Origin: Paludibacteraceae bacterium
Lineage (GTDB): Bacteria > Bacteroidota > Bacteroidia > Bacteroidales > Paludibacteraceae
Direction: 5' to 3'
DNA: 64,000 bases
Assembly (NCBI GenBank): GCA_017553575.1
Contig: JAFZKQ010000067.1
Location: forward strand, 30,327 to 94,326
Below, piece after piece: positions 35,407 to 45,257 of this stretch. The translations under genes were made by a program, and so were the position numbers. Each line of letters starts with the position of its first letter. Positions within the stretch are counted from its first letter, which is position 1. The notes under the pieces are model-generated. The model saw only the letters and a program-made list of their open reading frames with translations, had not been told where the DNA came from and made no database searches.

Positions 35407-36525
35407 TTAATACGTGGACTCCGATGATTCGTTTTCTTCCTGTTTCTTCTGCGTAGGGACGTAGCTAGAATTACAACTCTCCATTTGACGACGTAAAGCC
35501 TCCATTTCCGCATCACGACTACGGCAGATACCGATATCCGCATGCAAAACATGAATCATATAGATGCCAAGCAGAGCCACACAGATGGGTAAAACCGCAT
35601 TTGACTTGACGAACTTCAGCAGAAGCAAAAAAACGATTGAGAAGATTGCGGAAAGGAAAATGTGGGCAATCATTAGAAAACCTCTTGCCATGCCTGCACC
35701 CGCAGGATCTGAATCTACATGTTCAACAGGTGCAACATTCATCCATCCACACAAACTCAATCCAAAAATCAAAGCCCCCAATAACGGATAATGCTTTGAA
35801 ACCCAATAGATAGTCGCCAACTGCACGATAATGCTCAATATCAGTTTATAAAGGTACTCGTCCGGGAAACGGTCTGCCATTGGAACCCAATCCGAACCGA
35901 AACTTAGTGTCCAAACCACGATTATCAATCCTATTGAATAGAAGAGTGGTGGCCAAGCCCGATCACTCATATAACCCAAAACAAATAGGAGAGCAGCTAC
36001 CGCAAACCATAATTGATAGGCGGAGAAAGGCCTTTTACCGCAGTCAATAGATATCAACCAGGTGGCAAGGAAGAAAACTACCGCCGAGCCAATCGCCACA
36101 AACAGCTTCAAAGAGAGGCGAAGTCCAGACGAGATGCCATTGTCCACGGAATCATTGAAAATGGGGAGGGCACTTATCCAAAGGAAAAGACTTAGGCCCA
36201 ATAACAAGGCTGCTGCCATGGGAGAATTTTTCGCCACGCAACTGATCGTCCACAACTGAACAATGACAAGCGCCACTATTTTCAAAAAATTGACATCATT
36301 ACCTGAGACACACGGATTCGCATTTTCCAGTAACGGCATCCATTTGAAATAGAGCACCGTAGAGACAGCGATTAAACCTATAGAAACAAATGCATTCACA
36401 TATAAAGCCGATTTGTATGGAGTCTCTCTCGATAATGTAGGATAGTTCATCCAATAGATTAAGAATAGAATTACGACCGCAACAATTAGTATAATATTTA
36501 ACATCTTACTTTCTTTTAATTTCAT
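35407..36525 (-). CDS. Multi-pass membrane protein of unknown function
   Basis: The 372-residue protein has about ten hydrophobic helices, including two similar blocks (WTISCVAKNSPMAAALLLGLSLFLW and ATIYWVSKHYPLLGALIFGLSLCGW), which suggests an internal duplication. The last 45 residues are soluble, with Cys and Asn-rich sequence. ATG 36504 is an alternative start. I do not recognise the family. It is alone between non-coding regions. Confidence 0.75.
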   Translation of the reverse strand: MKLKESKMLNIILIVAVVILFLIYWMNYPTLSRETPYKSALYVNAFVSIGLIAVSTVLYFKWMPLLENANPCVSGNDVNFLKIVALVIVQLWTISCVAKNSPMAAALLLGLSLFLWISALPIFNDSVDNGISSGLRLSLKLFVAIGSAVVFFLATWLISIDCGKRPFSAYQLWFAVAALLFVLGYMSDRAWPPLFYSIGLIIVVWTLSFGSDWVPMADRFPDEYLYKLILSIIVQLATIYWVSKHYPLLGALIFGLSLCGWMNVAPVEHVDSDPAGAGMARGFLMIAHIFLSAIFSIVFLLLLKFVKSNAVLPICVALLGIYMIHVLHADIGICRSRDAEMEALRRQMESCNSSYVPTQKKQEENESSESTY

Positions 36526-36630
36526 CTGCTTAACCTTTTAAATTCATCTGTTTAATAACAAATCACCGAAAAATACAAAAAATTTGATTTTCTTGTCTCT
36601 TTTGATTGATTTTTCAATTCACGGCATCAC

Positions 36631-36795
36631 GGAATTTTCATTTGACTTTTCTTGTATAATTGAAAGTTCTTTCCAATCAGTGTTATGGAAGGGGAATGAG
36701 TCAGAAGAGTTTTTAGTATCAGACCTCTGCACATCTTTGGCTGGAAACCTCCCCTAATGCATGTATGATACGAAGGCTTCCAGCCTTTGGGAATG
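36631..36795 (+). repeat. Interspersed repeat B, copy 1
   Basis: The stretch starts GGAATTTTCATTTGACTTTT and ends with ATACGAAGGCTTCCAGCC. The same blocks, in the same order, occur at 44575-44806 and, inverted, at 56164-56302. GGCTGGAA (about 36739) and TTCCAGCC (about 36778) form an inverted pair inside it. No gene is here. The flanks 36526-36630 are AT-rich. Confidence 0.75.
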
Positions 36796-36851
36796 GCACG
36801 TCTTGCGGATCAAAGGCTCTCCAATGGAGTTCTGAATTTTTAAAATTTCCA

Positions 36852-36881
36852 TTGCTGATTTTCATCGTTTTCATACATTTG
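36852..36881 (+). promoter_or_regulatory. Promoter before the 36902 gene
   Basis: TTG at 36852-36854 and TACATTTG (perfect TAnnTTTG) at 36874-36881 are 19 bp apart. The leader is only about 12-15 nt. Confidence 0.7.
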
Positions 36882-36901
36882 CAACGAATGACTGATTTGA
36901 T

Positions 36902-37435
36902 ATGGAGAAAATAAAGGAAATCTTACGGAGCCATCGGCTGAACAAATACGAGATAGAGCAAATTGCCGAATCCATCGGAAAAAATGCAGAAAAGATCCAT
37001 ACGCTCCTGCTGTGGGCTCAAGAGGAAGACCCGTTTGCATGGCATGCTTGGTGGGTATGCGACCACCTCGCCAAAGGAGACCACATGCTCTTCTGCGAAC
37101 ACTACGGGGCGATTATCCGCCAATTGCTCGAATCGCACCACGACGGGAAACAACGGTTGATGCTCAACGTCCTAATGAACACCCAATCCTCAGACCCGAT
37201 TTCCATTCCCCTGCTCAACTTCTGCCTCGACAATATGCTCTCACCCAAAAAATCAACAGCCGTCCAAGCCTCCTGCATCAAGATGGCGTATAAACTTTGC
37301 CAAAAGGAACCCGAGCTACTCCCCGAACTGAAGGTCATCCTCGAAAATGCCGACCCCGATTTTTTCACCCCTGCGACCAAAGGAGTTACGACCAAAGTAT
37401 TGAAGGCAATAGGGAAAGCGCAAAGAGGCAAATAA
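36902..37435 (+). CDS. Helical repeat-like protein of unknown function
   Basis: The 177-residue cytosolic protein is nearly all helical. It has Trp-rich and Leu-rich stretches (WHAWWVCDHLAKGDHMLF) and reads like HEAT/ARM-type pairs. No catalytic motif is visible. It has its own promoter and lies 260 bp upstream of recA in the same direction, but recA has its own promoter box. Confidence 0.65.
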   Translation: MEKIKEILRSHRLNKYEIEQIAESIGKNAEKIHTLLLWAQEEDPFAWHAWWVCDHLAKGDHMLFCEHYGAIIRQLLESHHDGKQRLMLNVLMNTQSSDPISIPLLNFCLDNMLSPKKSTAVQASCIKMAYKLCQKEPELLPELKVILENADPDFFTPATKGVTTKVLKAIGKAQRGK

Positions 37436-37663
37436 ACCAAGGGGAACCACCGTATCGAAGAGAGAACCTATTAGGCCTACCCTTCCATCAAGAAATGGCA
37501 CCAATTTTAAACCGTCCCTGAATTTCAAAGCAAGCCAGCAATCGTCAGCAACACAACGTGCATGATTTCCAACACCTAAGGTCTTCCCCTATGGTCAAAT
37601 GATAAGCTAACGCATTTTATCACTAAAAAAGAGAAAGGTATAAGGCAAACCCGATTTTTTTCT

Positions 37664-37671
37664 TATATTTG
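37664..37671 (+). promoter_or_regulatory. -7 box of recA
   Basis: TATATTTG matches TAnnTTTG exactly and lies 26 bp before ATG 37697. No LexA-type box is seen. Confidence 0.65.
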
Positions 37672-37696
37672 TTCCGAATAAAACAATTAAATTAAC

Positions 37697-38731
37697 ATGT
37701 CAGAGAACATAGAAGAAATCAAAGAAAAAGCAAAGCCATCCATTGAGAAGTTGAAGGCTCTTCAGCTTGCCATGGAGAAGATCGAGAAAGATCACGGCAA
37801 AGGCACCATCATGAAGTTGGGCGACAACAAGGTGGAAGACATACCTGTTATTTCAACCGGATCCATCGGATTGGACATGGCACTCGGCGTAGGAGGCTAC
37901 CCAAGAGGCCGCGTCATCGAAATATACGGACCAGAATCTTCTGGTAAGACCACCTTGGCCATCCACGCCATCGCAGAGGCTCAAAAGAACGGAGGCATCG
38001 CTGCCATCATCGACGCGGAACACGCCTTCGACCGCTTCTACGCTGAGAAATTGGGGGTTGACGTGGAAAACCTCCTCATCTCCCAACCCGACAATGGGGA
38101 ACAGGCATTGGAAATCGCAGACCAGTTGATCCGCTCCTCTGCCGTTGACATCATCGTCATCGACTCCGTGGCGGCATTGACGCCTAAGGCCGAAATCGAA
38201 GGAGATATGGGCGACTCCAAGATGGGTCTGCAGGCCCGCTTGATGTCTCAAGCCCTGAGGAAACTGACGGGTTCCATCAACAAGACCAACACCACTTGTA
38301 TCTTCATCAACCAGTTGAGAGACAAGATTGGAGTTATGTTCGGCAACCCTGAGACAACCACGGGTGGTAACGCCTTGAAATTCTACGCATCCGTCCGCTT
38401 GGATATCCGTAAAATCGGACAAATCAAGGACGGTGAGGATGTCATCGGTAACCAAACCCGCGTGAAAATCATCAAGAACAAAGTGGCTCCTCCGTTCCGA
38501 AAAGCAGAGTTTGACATCATGTTCGGCGAAGGAATCTCCCATACCGGCGAGTTGATCGACCTCGGCGTCGACCTCGGCATCGTCAAGAAGAGCGGCTCGT
38601 GGTTCAGCTACGGAGACGCGAAACTGGGACAAGGAAGGGACGCCACCAAGCTATGCTTACGTGACAACCCTGAATTAGCGGACGAAATCGAAGGAAAGGT
38701 CCGCGAGGCGTTGGCCAACAAAAAAGATTAA
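37697..38731 (+). CDS. recA: RecA recombinase
   Basis: The 344-residue protein is a standard RecA. Walker [10 protein letters not shown] lies at about residues 75-83, the Walker B strand is [18 protein letters not shown], and the L2 region is [36 protein letters not shown]. It forms ATP-dependent filaments on single-stranded DNA for repair and recombination. The N-terminus has a short extra charged segment (residues 1-25). A terminator follows. Confidence 0.98.
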   Translation: MSENIEEIKEKAKPSIEKLKALQLAMEKIEKDHGKGTIMKLGDNKVEDIPVISTGSIGLDMALGVGGYPRGRVIEIYGPESSGKTTLAIHAIAEAQKNGGIAAIIDAEHAFDRFYAEKLGVDVENLLISQPDNGEQALEIADQLIRSSAVDIIVIDSVAALTPKAEIEGDMGDSKMGLQARLMSQALRKLTGSINKTNTTCIFINQLRDKIGVMFGNPETTTGGNALKFYASVRLDIRKIGQIKDGEDVIGNQTRVKIIKNKVAPPFRKAEFDIMFGEGISHTGELIDLGVDLGIVKKSGSWFSYGDAKLGQGRDATKLCLRDNPELADEIEGKVREALANKKD

Positions 38732-38738
38732 CCATCCA

Positions 38739-38783
38739 AGCGAGTAAACAAAGTGTGAAAACCCTTTGGCTACTCGCTTTTTC
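38739..38783 (+). terminator. Rho-independent terminator after recA
   Basis: AGCGAGTA (38739-38746) pairs with TACTCGCT (38771-38778), followed by TTTTTC. The loop is long (24 bases). Confidence 0.65.
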
Positions 38784-38878
38784 TATTCCCGACCACGAAA
38801 CCACCGTTGAGGAAGGTATTCCCCGACGGAACCATAAATCGACGTGGAAAGAAAAGATAGAAACCTCCCTTATTGAAT

Positions 38879-40117
38879 ATGAGCGAAACAAAAACAGAAA
38901 TATACTCGGAAAACGCCGTCCTCGTGGGTCTCATCACCCCTTTGCAAAACGAGAAGAAGGCGAAAGAATATATTGACGAATTGGCTTTCTTGGCTGACAC
39001 GGCCGGAGCCACCCCTAAGAAAATCTTCTTCCAGAAACTGGAAGGCCCCAACTCCGTCACCTTTGTCGGACCCGGCAAATTGGAGGAGATCAAAAACTAC
39101 ATCAAGGAGCAAGAGGAGACCGAAGAACCCATCGGACTCATCATCTTTGACGATGAGCTCTCCCCTAAGCAACTAAAAAACCTTGACAAAGAATTGGAGA
39201 TTAAGGTGTTGGACAGAACCAGCCTCATTCTGGACATCTTCGCCAAGCGAGCACAAACCGCCCACGCAAAAACACAGGTGGAGTTGGCTCAATACAAATA
39301 TTTGCTCCCTCGCTTGACAAGGATGTGGACCCACTTGGAACGTCAACGAGGTGGTATCGGTATGAGGGGTCCGGGTGAGACACAGATCGAGACCGACCGC
39401 CGAATCATCCTCAACAAGATTTCGTTGCTCAAGCAGGAACTGATCTCCATCGACAAGCAGAAAAGTACCCAACGGAAGAACCGAGGAAAGATGGTGAGGG
39501 TGGCCCTCGTCGGCTACACCAACGTAGGCAAATCGACCATCATGAACATGCTCAGCAAATCGGACGTGTTCGCAGAGAACAAGCTCTTCGCCACACTTGA
39601 CACGACCGTCAGGAAGGTGACCATCGAGAACTTGCCTTTCCTCCTTTCCGACACCGTAGGTTTCATCCGGAAATTGCCACACGACTTGATCGAATCCTTC
39701 AAATCGACCCTCGACGAGGTGCGCGAGGCAGACCTGCTCGTCCATGTGGTGGATATCTCCCACCCTAACTTCGAGGAACAAATCCAAGTGGTGGAGAAGA
39801 CCCTTCACGAAATCAACAAGACGGACAAGCCAACCATCTTGGCATTCAACAAGGTCGACGCTTTCACCTATACGCCGAAAGACGAAGACGACCTTACGCC
39901 CAAAGAGCGTGAGAACTACAGCTTGGATGAGTTGAAAAGCACATGGATGGCGAAACTGCAGGACAACTGCATCTTCATCTCCGCCAAGGAACACGCCAAC
40001 TTGGAAGAGTTCAAGACCTTGCTCTACAACAAAGTAAAAGAGATTCACGTCACCCGCTTCCCTTACAACGACTTCTTATATCAGAAGTACGACGAAGATT
40101 GCGAAACAATTGAATAA
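38879..40117 (+). CDS. hflX: GTPase HflX
   Basis: ATG 38879 is preferred over the TTG six bases upstream. The 412-residue protein has the HflX N-terminal domain, the linker LTRMWTHLERQRGGIGMRGPGETQIETDRR (two pieces: helix and GPGETQ signature), and a GTPase domain with G1 GYTNVGKS, G3 DTVGF and G4 NKVD. HflX binds and rescues or splits stalled ribosomes. The length is normal for the family. Confidence 0.96.
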   Translation: MSETKTEIYSENAVLVGLITPLQNEKKAKEYIDELAFLADTAGATPKKIFFQKLEGPNSVTFVGPGKLEEIKNYIKEQEETEEPIGLIIFDDELSPKQLKNLDKELEIKVLDRTSLILDIFAKRAQTAHAKTQVELAQYKYLLPRLTRMWTHLERQRGGIGMRGPGETQIETDRRIILNKISLLKQELISIDKQKSTQRKNRGKMVRVALVGYTNVGKSTIMNMLSKSDVFAENKLFATLDTTVRKVTIENLPFLLSDTVGFIRKLPHDLIESFKSTLDEVREADLLVHVVDISHPNFEEQIQVVEKTLHEINKTDKPTILAFNKVDAFTYTPKDEDDLTPKERENYSLDELKSTWMAKLQDNCIFISAKEHANLEEFKTLLYNKVKEIHVTRFPYNDFLYQKYDEDCETIE

Positions 40118-40135
40118 CACCCAAACAAAAATAGA

Positions 40136-42124
40136 ATGGCTACATATAAGAAACTGACGTCCGACGACATCAAGACATTGGAGAAGAACAACTGCTATTG
40201 TGAAGATTGGTCGAAAATCGAAGTGACAGACAAATTCAACCCAGAGAGAGTCCGCAACACGACCTTCTCGGGAGAGGTGAAGATCGGAGCCATGGAGAAA
40301 ACCATCACATTCCCCGGCAACATCACCCGCCACTCCGGCATCAACGATGCGACCATCCACAACTGCATCATCGGTGACAACGTCTACTTGTCCCACATCG
40401 CCGGATATATCGCCAACTACAGCATAGGCGATGGAACCACCATCGAAAACGTGGACACCATCATCGTGGAAGAGAAAAGCACCTTCGGAAACAACGTATC
40501 CGTTGCTTCCCTGAATGAAGGAGGTGGTCGTGAAGTTCCTATCTGCGACAACCTATCCGCACACATCGGCTACATGATGACCTTGTACCGCCATCGTCCG
40601 GAACTCATCCAGAAATTGGAATCGTTGGTCAAAGAATATAGCGACAGCGTAGCGTCCGACATGGGAGAAATCGGCTGCAACGTACATATCCTCAACTGTA
40701 AAACCATCAAGAACGTCAAGATAGGCAGCTACGCCACTTTGGACGGATGCGCAGAGCTCTGCAACGGAAGCATCAACAGTAACGAGGCTGCTCCTATCCA
40801 CTTGGGCATCAGCGTCATCGCCCACGACTTCATCGCCTCTTCCGGAACGGAAATCACAGACGGCGCATTGATCGACAAGTGCTTCATCGGACAAGCTTGC
40901 CAAATCGGGAAACAATACTCCGCTACCGACACCCTCTTCTTCTGCAACTGCCAAGGATTCCACGGAGAGGCAGCATCGGTCTTCGCCGGTCCTTTCACCG
41001 TGACACACCACAAATCGAGTCTCCTCATCGCAGGTATGTTCTCGTTCTCCAACGCAGGAAGTGGTTCCAACCAAAGTAACCACATGTACAAATTGGGACC
41101 TATCCACCAAGGTATTGTGGAGCGTGGATCCAAAACGACCAGCGACTCCTACATCCTTTGGCCTGCCAAAGTGGGCGTCTTCACGCTCGTCATGGGTAGA
41201 CACACCAGCCACTCCGACACGAGCGACTTGCCGTTCTCTTACTTGATAGAGAACAACAACGAATCCGTCCTCGTTCCAGGAGCCAACCTACGAAGCGTCG
41301 GAACCATCCGTGACGCACAGAAATGGCCGAAGCGCGACAAGCGAAAAGACCCGAACAAGTTGGATCAAATCAACTTCAACCTCCTCAGCCCCTACACCAT
41401 CCAAAAGATGATGACGGGACAGAAAATCCTAAATTCGCTCAAAGACATCGCTGGCGAAACGTGCGACACCTACTACTACCACAGCACGAAAATCAAGAAC
41501 TCGTCGCTCAAAAACGGTATCAAACTATATGAACTCGCCATCAACAAATTCTTGGGCAACTCCATCATCAAACGATTGGAAGGCACGAAATTCCAATCCA
41601 TCGAAGAGATTAGGAAACGTCTCCAACCCGACACCCAAGAGGGCTTGGGCGACTGGATTGATGTGGCAGGACTCATCGCGCCTAAGAGCGTCATCGACCA
41701 GACCATAGAGGAGATCGAGAAGGGCAAGTTCAATTCCATTGACGCAATCAACGAACGGTTGGCGCAAATCCACCAACAATACTACACGATGGAGTGGACT
41801 TGGGCGATTGTCAAGATTCAGGAGCGCTACGGCAAGAAGATCGAAGAGATCACGGTTGCCGACATCATCGCCATCGTAGAGTGTTGGAGAGATGCCGTTG
41901 TCACCCTCGACAAGATTCTCTACGAGGACGCTAAGAAAGAGTTCACGCTCAAGATTAAGACCAGTTTCGGTGTGGACGGAACCGACGAGGAGAAGGACAA
42001 GGACTTCGAGAATGTACGTGGAGACTTCGACAAAAATCCATTCGTCTTGGAAGTGTTGAAACACATAGAAGTCAAGACTGCACTCGGAAACGAGTTGATA
42101 GACAGAATCAAAGGTATCAAATAA
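40136..42124 (+). CDS. DUF4954 left-handed beta-helix protein
   Basis: The 662-residue protein matches DUF4954, a Bacteroidetes family. The N-terminal two thirds has repeating beta-helix turns like sugar acetyl- or nucleotidyltransferases (AMEKTITFPGNI, NATIHNCIIGDNVYLSHIAGYIANYSIGDGTTI). The rest is helical (about 430-660). No nucleotidyltransferase head is visible, so the enzyme role is unknown. It follows hflX by 18 bp, likely in one operon. Confidence 0.85.
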   Translation: MATYKKLTSDDIKTLEKNNCYCEDWSKIEVTDKFNPERVRNTTFSGEVKIGAMEKTITFPGNITRHSGINDATIHNCIIGDNVYLSHIAGYIANYSIGDGTTIENVDTIIVEEKSTFGNNVSVASLNEGGGREVPICDNLSAHIGYMMTLYRHRPELIQKLESLVKEYSDSVASDMGEIGCNVHILNCKTIKNVKIGSYATLDGCAELCNGSINSNEAAPIHLGISVIAHDFIASSGTEITDGALIDKCFIGQACQIGKQYSATDTLFFCNCQGFHGEAASVFAGPFTVTHHKSSLLIAGMFSFSNAGSGSNQSNHMYKLGPIHQGIVERGSKTTSDSYILWPAKVGVFTLVMGRHTSHSDTSDLPFSYLIENNNESVLVPGANLRSVGTIRDAQKWPKRDKRKDPNKLDQINFNLLSPYTIQKMMTGQKILNSLKDIAGETCDTYYYHSTKIKNSSLKNGIKLYELAINKFLGNSIIKRLEGTKFQSIEEIRKRLQPDTQEGLGDWIDVAGLIAPKSVIDQTIEEIEKGKFNSIDAINERLAQIHQQYYTMEWTWAIVKIQERYGKKIEEITVADIIAIVECWRDAVVTLDKILYEDAKKEFTLKIKTSFGVDGTDEEKDKDFENVRGDFDKNPFVLEVLKHIEVKTALGNELIDRIKGIK

Positions 42125-42133
42125 AAGGTCATC

Positions 42134-42159
42134 GGGGCAAGGATGAAAATTCTTGCCCC
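42134..42159 (+). other. Hairpin GGGGCAAG/CTTGCCCC
   Basis: The stem GGGGCAAG (42134-42141) pairs with CTTGCCCC (42152-42159). The following T-run is weak (CTTATC), so it may be an attenuator or processing site between DUF4954 and the next gene. Confidence 0.5.
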
Positions 42160-42175
42160 CTTATCAAGAGATCCA

Positions 42176-42724
42176 ATGAACAATATCGAAATCACAAGCA
42201 ATTACTACTTCCGTCCTTGGATGATGGCAGCCTCCATGCTGTTCCTTCTTTTCAGCATCGCCTTCCCTTTAAACGGAGCCTTTCTCACCTTCGTATTCAC
42301 GCCGTTAACCGGATTCATTTTGGCGCTATGCGGATTTTTCCAGTTCGCCGTAATCTGCTTTTCCAAAGAGCTATTTGAGTACAATCCTCAAACGAAGCAA
42401 TACAGGAAAGGCATCAAGCTGTTCGACATCCGACAAGGAGAATGGAAAGCGTTCGACCTGACCAACGCCTCCCGAATTGCCTTCCAAAAATACGAGGAGA
42501 CCATCAACTACAATTTCGGCGGCATATTCCACCCCCATGCAGAGGCGGATATCTACGAATTGAGACTCATCCGAAAAGACGATACCTTTGAGTCGATCAC
42601 CAACGGTAGCGACCTGAAAAGCATCGCAAAAATGGTGACATTGGGCAATGTCATGAGCCAAACCTTGGGCCTCCCTTTCTACGACTACATCCGTGACATG
42701 GTATCTAAAAGAAGGGTAGAATGA
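42176..42724 (+). CDS. Two-helix membrane protein of unknown function
   Basis: The start at 42176 is chosen because the earlier ATG (42143) lies in the loop of a hairpin. The product of 182 residues has two close membrane helices (about 15-65) and a cytosolic domain of about 115 residues (about 68-182). I do not recognise the family. It overlaps the phosphodiesterase gene by 4 bp. Confidence 0.65.
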   Translation: MNNIEITSNYYFRPWMMAASMLFLLFSIAFPLNGAFLTFVFTPLTGFILALCGFFQFAVICFSKELFEYNPQTKQYRKGIKLFDIRQGEWKAFDLTNASRIAFQKYEETINYNFGGIFHPHAEADIYELRLIRKDDTFESITNGSDLKSIAKMVTLGNVMSQTLGLPFYDYIRDMVSKRRVE

Positions 42725-43218
42725 AACGTATTGGACTCTTATCAGACACCCACGGCTATTGGGACGAGAAATACGAGAAGTATTTTGAATCGTGCGATGA
42801 GATTTGGCACGCAGGAGACATCGGAAGCGAGATTATCGCAAAGAAATTAGCCGAAATCAAACCCTTGCGCGCCGTCCATGGCAACATAGACGGACAGGAT
42901 ATCCGTAGCCTCTACCCCACGCACCTACGCTTCACGATAGAGGACGTTGATGTTTGGATGACACACATCGGAGGCTACCCCGGAAAGTATGCTTGGGAAG
43001 TGAAACCCGAGATTTTCGTCAATCCTCCCCAATTGTTCGTCTGCGGACATTCCCACATCTTGAAAGTGATGTTCGACAGCAAGTTACAAACCCTCTGCAT
43101 CAATCCTGGAGCAGCAGGGAAATATGGAATACATAAAATTCGGACTCTAATCCGATTCTCCATCGACGGGAAAGAGATAAAAGACTTGGAAGCCATCGAG
43201 ATAGGGAAACTGCTGTAG
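42721..43218 (+). CDS. YfcE/MJ0936-family metallophosphoesterase
   Basis: The 165-residue protein has the phosphoesterase motifs LLSDTHGY (metal site, residues 6-13), HAGDIGSE, HGNIDGQ, MTHIGGYPG and CGHSHIL. Such enzymes hydrolyse phosphodiesters with Mn or similar. It is coupled (4 bp) to the membrane protein upstream. Confidence 0.93.
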   Translation: MKRIGLLSDTHGYWDEKYEKYFESCDEIWHAGDIGSEIIAKKLAEIKPLRAVHGNIDGQDIRSLYPTHLRFTIEDVDVWMTHIGGYPGKYAWEVKPEIFVNPPQLFVCGHSHILKVMFDSKLQTLCINPGAAGKYGIHKIRTLIRFSIDGKEIKDLEAIEIGKLL

Positions 43219-43372
43219 AGAATCTCTCTTTTTAGGCACGACATGGAAATTTAACCACCTTCTAAGCCCATTTTCCCTCTATTTCCTTCCATTTCTTTTC
43301 AAAAACACCATCTTTTCGCTAAAAAAATTATTCTTTTTTTTCAATTTCGATAAGGATTACTATCTTTTTTTA

Positions 43373-43380
43373 TATATTTG
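43373..43380 (+). promoter_or_regulatory. -7 box of the YD-repeat lipoprotein gene
   Basis: TATATTTG, a perfect TAnnTTTG, lies 28 bp before ATG 43409 in a very T-rich stretch. Confidence 0.65.
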
Positions 43381-43408
43381 CGTTTGAATTAAAATTCTCG
43401 ACAACAAC

Positions 43409-44341
43409 ATGAGAAAGCTGATATTATTATCCGTATGTGCGCTATCGCTTGCTTCTTGTGGCAATTCCACGAAGAACGATGACTCTGCGAAAAAGACAGA
43501 CGCACAACAAATGGAACTGAAAGAAAAAGTCAAGTCCTTCACCGAGTTTTATGTAACCGTAAAAGACGGCGAGCTGAAAAAAGGAAACAAAAAACAAAGT
43601 TGGATCTTTGACGAACAAGGAACTCTTATCCAAAGAGAAAAATACAACTATAACGGAGAGTTGAACAACAAATGGACGTTCACTCATGATGCTAACGGGA
43701 ACTTGACAGAGAAAACCAACTATAGCGCATCCGATAGTATTCTCTCTAAATGGATAATTAAAAACGACGAAAACGGTAATCCGCTCGAAGAGATTGTCTT
43801 CATAACTGACGACAGCATCGACTGCAAGTATACGTTTGTATACGACGAGGCTGGCAACAAGATTGAGGAGGCAACCTTCAACGGAGACAGTTCCCTCTAT
43901 TCAAAAATCACATATAAGTACAATGAGAGAAATCTCATGACGGAGATGTGTGAATACAATGAGGATGATATGCTTATCACAAAGTGGGTCTACGAATATG
44001 ACAAGGACGACAACAAATCTGTAACAAGCAACTATAGCTTCGACGGCGAGTTGTACAAGAGATGGACTTACAAATACGACAAGCAAGAGCACAAGATGAA
44101 AGAGGTTGACATGTTCAACCAAAATGGTGAATTGAACAGCAAAATCACGTTCATCTACGATATGGAAGGAAACGTTACGGAGAAGACTTACTACAATCCA
44201 GACGGAACCGTCCAAATCAAATGGAATACAAAATACGACAGCAAAAGAAACAGAACGGTCATCTCAGAATTCTACGGTGCTAACTTGACATTGGAAAAAG
44301 GAGAGATGTACGATATCGAATACTACGAGGAAAAACGATAA
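43409..44341 (+). CDS. Lipoprotein with YD/RHS-like repeats
   Basis: The 310-residue protein starts with a lipoprotein signal ending LASC (Cys 17), so it is membrane-anchored. The mature part consists of some nine strand repeats of the Y-x-Y-D-x-x-G-N type (YNYNGELNNKWTF, FTHDANGNLTEK, FVYDEAGNKIEE). RHS/YD repeats make beta-rich shells. A second YD-repeat protein is at 62184-63209. The role is unknown. Confidence 0.8.
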   Translation: MRKLILLSVCALSLASCGNSTKNDDSAKKTDAQQMELKEKVKSFTEFYVTVKDGELKKGNKKQSWIFDEQGTLIQREKYNYNGELNNKWTFTHDANGNLTEKTNYSASDSILSKWIIKNDENGNPLEEIVFITDDSIDCKYTFVYDEAGNKIEEATFNGDSSLYSKITYKYNERNLMTEMCEYNEDDMLITKWVYEYDKDDNKSVTSNYSFDGELYKRWTYKYDKQEHKMKEVDMFNQNGELNSKITFIYDMEGNVTEKTYYNPDGTVQIKWNTKYDSKRNRTVISEFYGANLTLEKGEMYDIEYYEEKR

Positions 44342-44361
44342 TAATATCTTCATAATTTGAG

Positions 44362-44398
44362 AAAATCCTGATTGCTTAGGCAGTCAGGATTTTTTGTT
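44362..44398 (+). terminator. Rho-independent terminator
   Basis: AAAATCCTGA (44362-44371) pairs with TCAGGATTTT (44384-44393), followed by TTG and TTTT. Confidence 0.85.
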
Positions 44399-44574
44399 TT
44401 AGCCTGACAAACAGAAACTTACAAGAATCCATAAAAAAAAAGCGTTTCAAGGATGCAACGCCAGTGTGCGAGAGGTGCTTGAAGTTATCGCGCAATTCAA
44501 GTCACACACACTGCAAATATACGATCTTTCTTCACATGGAAACCTAACCCACAAGAATTTGAGCATTGGCACAC

Positions 44575-44806
44575 GGGAATTTCATTTAACTTTTCTTGTA
44601 TGATTGAAAGTTCTTTCCAATCAGTCTTATGGAAGGAAGATAAGGCAGATGAGATTTTGGTTTCATACCTCTACATGCCTATGGCTGGAAGCCAACACGA
44701 TTAGTAACTGGGTACGGAGTGCCCAGCAGTCGTGATAGTCGACCACGAGGCTGGAAGCCACACCTAATACATGTATGACACAAAGGCTTCCAGCCTATGG
44801 GGAAGC
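44575..44806 (+). repeat. Interspersed repeat B, copy 2 (with insertion)
   Basis: The sequence follows copy 1 (36631-36795) closely: GGAATTTCATTTAACTTTTC, then GAAAGTTCTTTCCAATCAGT, then GGCTTCCAGCC. About 60 bp are inserted near 44695-44757. They include CTGGG-TACGGAGTG-CCCAG, a hairpin, and a duplicated GGCTGGAAGCCA. The region 44399-44574 has no gene. Confidence 0.75.
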
Positions 44807-44807
44807 T

Positions 44808-45227
44808 TTATCTCATGAACAAGAAAATCAGCATCGCTCCGATGGCCAAGAAAAAGAGGACATAAAGGAGGAAGTAAAGAAGCACATGGGTAAGATTACG
44901 GAAGAAGAGCGGCAACATCTCCGCATCCCCTGTTTCTAACAGCATATCCAACTGTTTATGGATTCGATAGGCCCTCCACATCAACAGACAAGAGATTAAA
45001 ATAACCGCCAAAAGGAGAATCGTCAAAACGATCACGAAAGAACTCATAATCAAACCGCTCTCCATGAAATGTCCCAGAAAACTCGAAGAGGCAACATCCA
45101 CAACCTTTAAAAGGATGATGCAAAGTCCGACAATGAGGGCAATCGTCGAGATAGATATAATCTTGAAAAATTTTGACAATCTCTTGATAACGGGCTTCGA
45201 AGCCACGTCCAAATACATATCTTCCAT
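44808..45227 (-). CDS. Small membrane protein
   Basis: The 139-residue protein has three hydrophobic segments (about 22-42, 58-86 and 112-138) and a short amphipathic loop (YRIHKQLDMLLETGDAEM). No family recognised. It lies downstream of the DUF1846 gene on the same strand, 30 bp away. Confidence 0.65.
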   Translation of the reverse strand: MEDMYLDVASKPVIKRLSKFFKIISISTIALIVGLCIILLKVVDVASSSFLGHFMESGLIMSSFVIVLTILLLAVILISCLLMWRAYRIHKQLDMLLETGDAEMLPLFFRNLTHVLLYFLLYVLFFLAIGAMLIFLFMR

Positions 45228-45257
45228 CTGTTTACTGTTTATCTGATAAAAAATTCA

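Noticed and set aside
36526..36630. Promoter-like AT-rich stretch before the 36525 membrane gene
   Set aside because: No TAnnTTTG with the right orientation was found, so no promoter was called.
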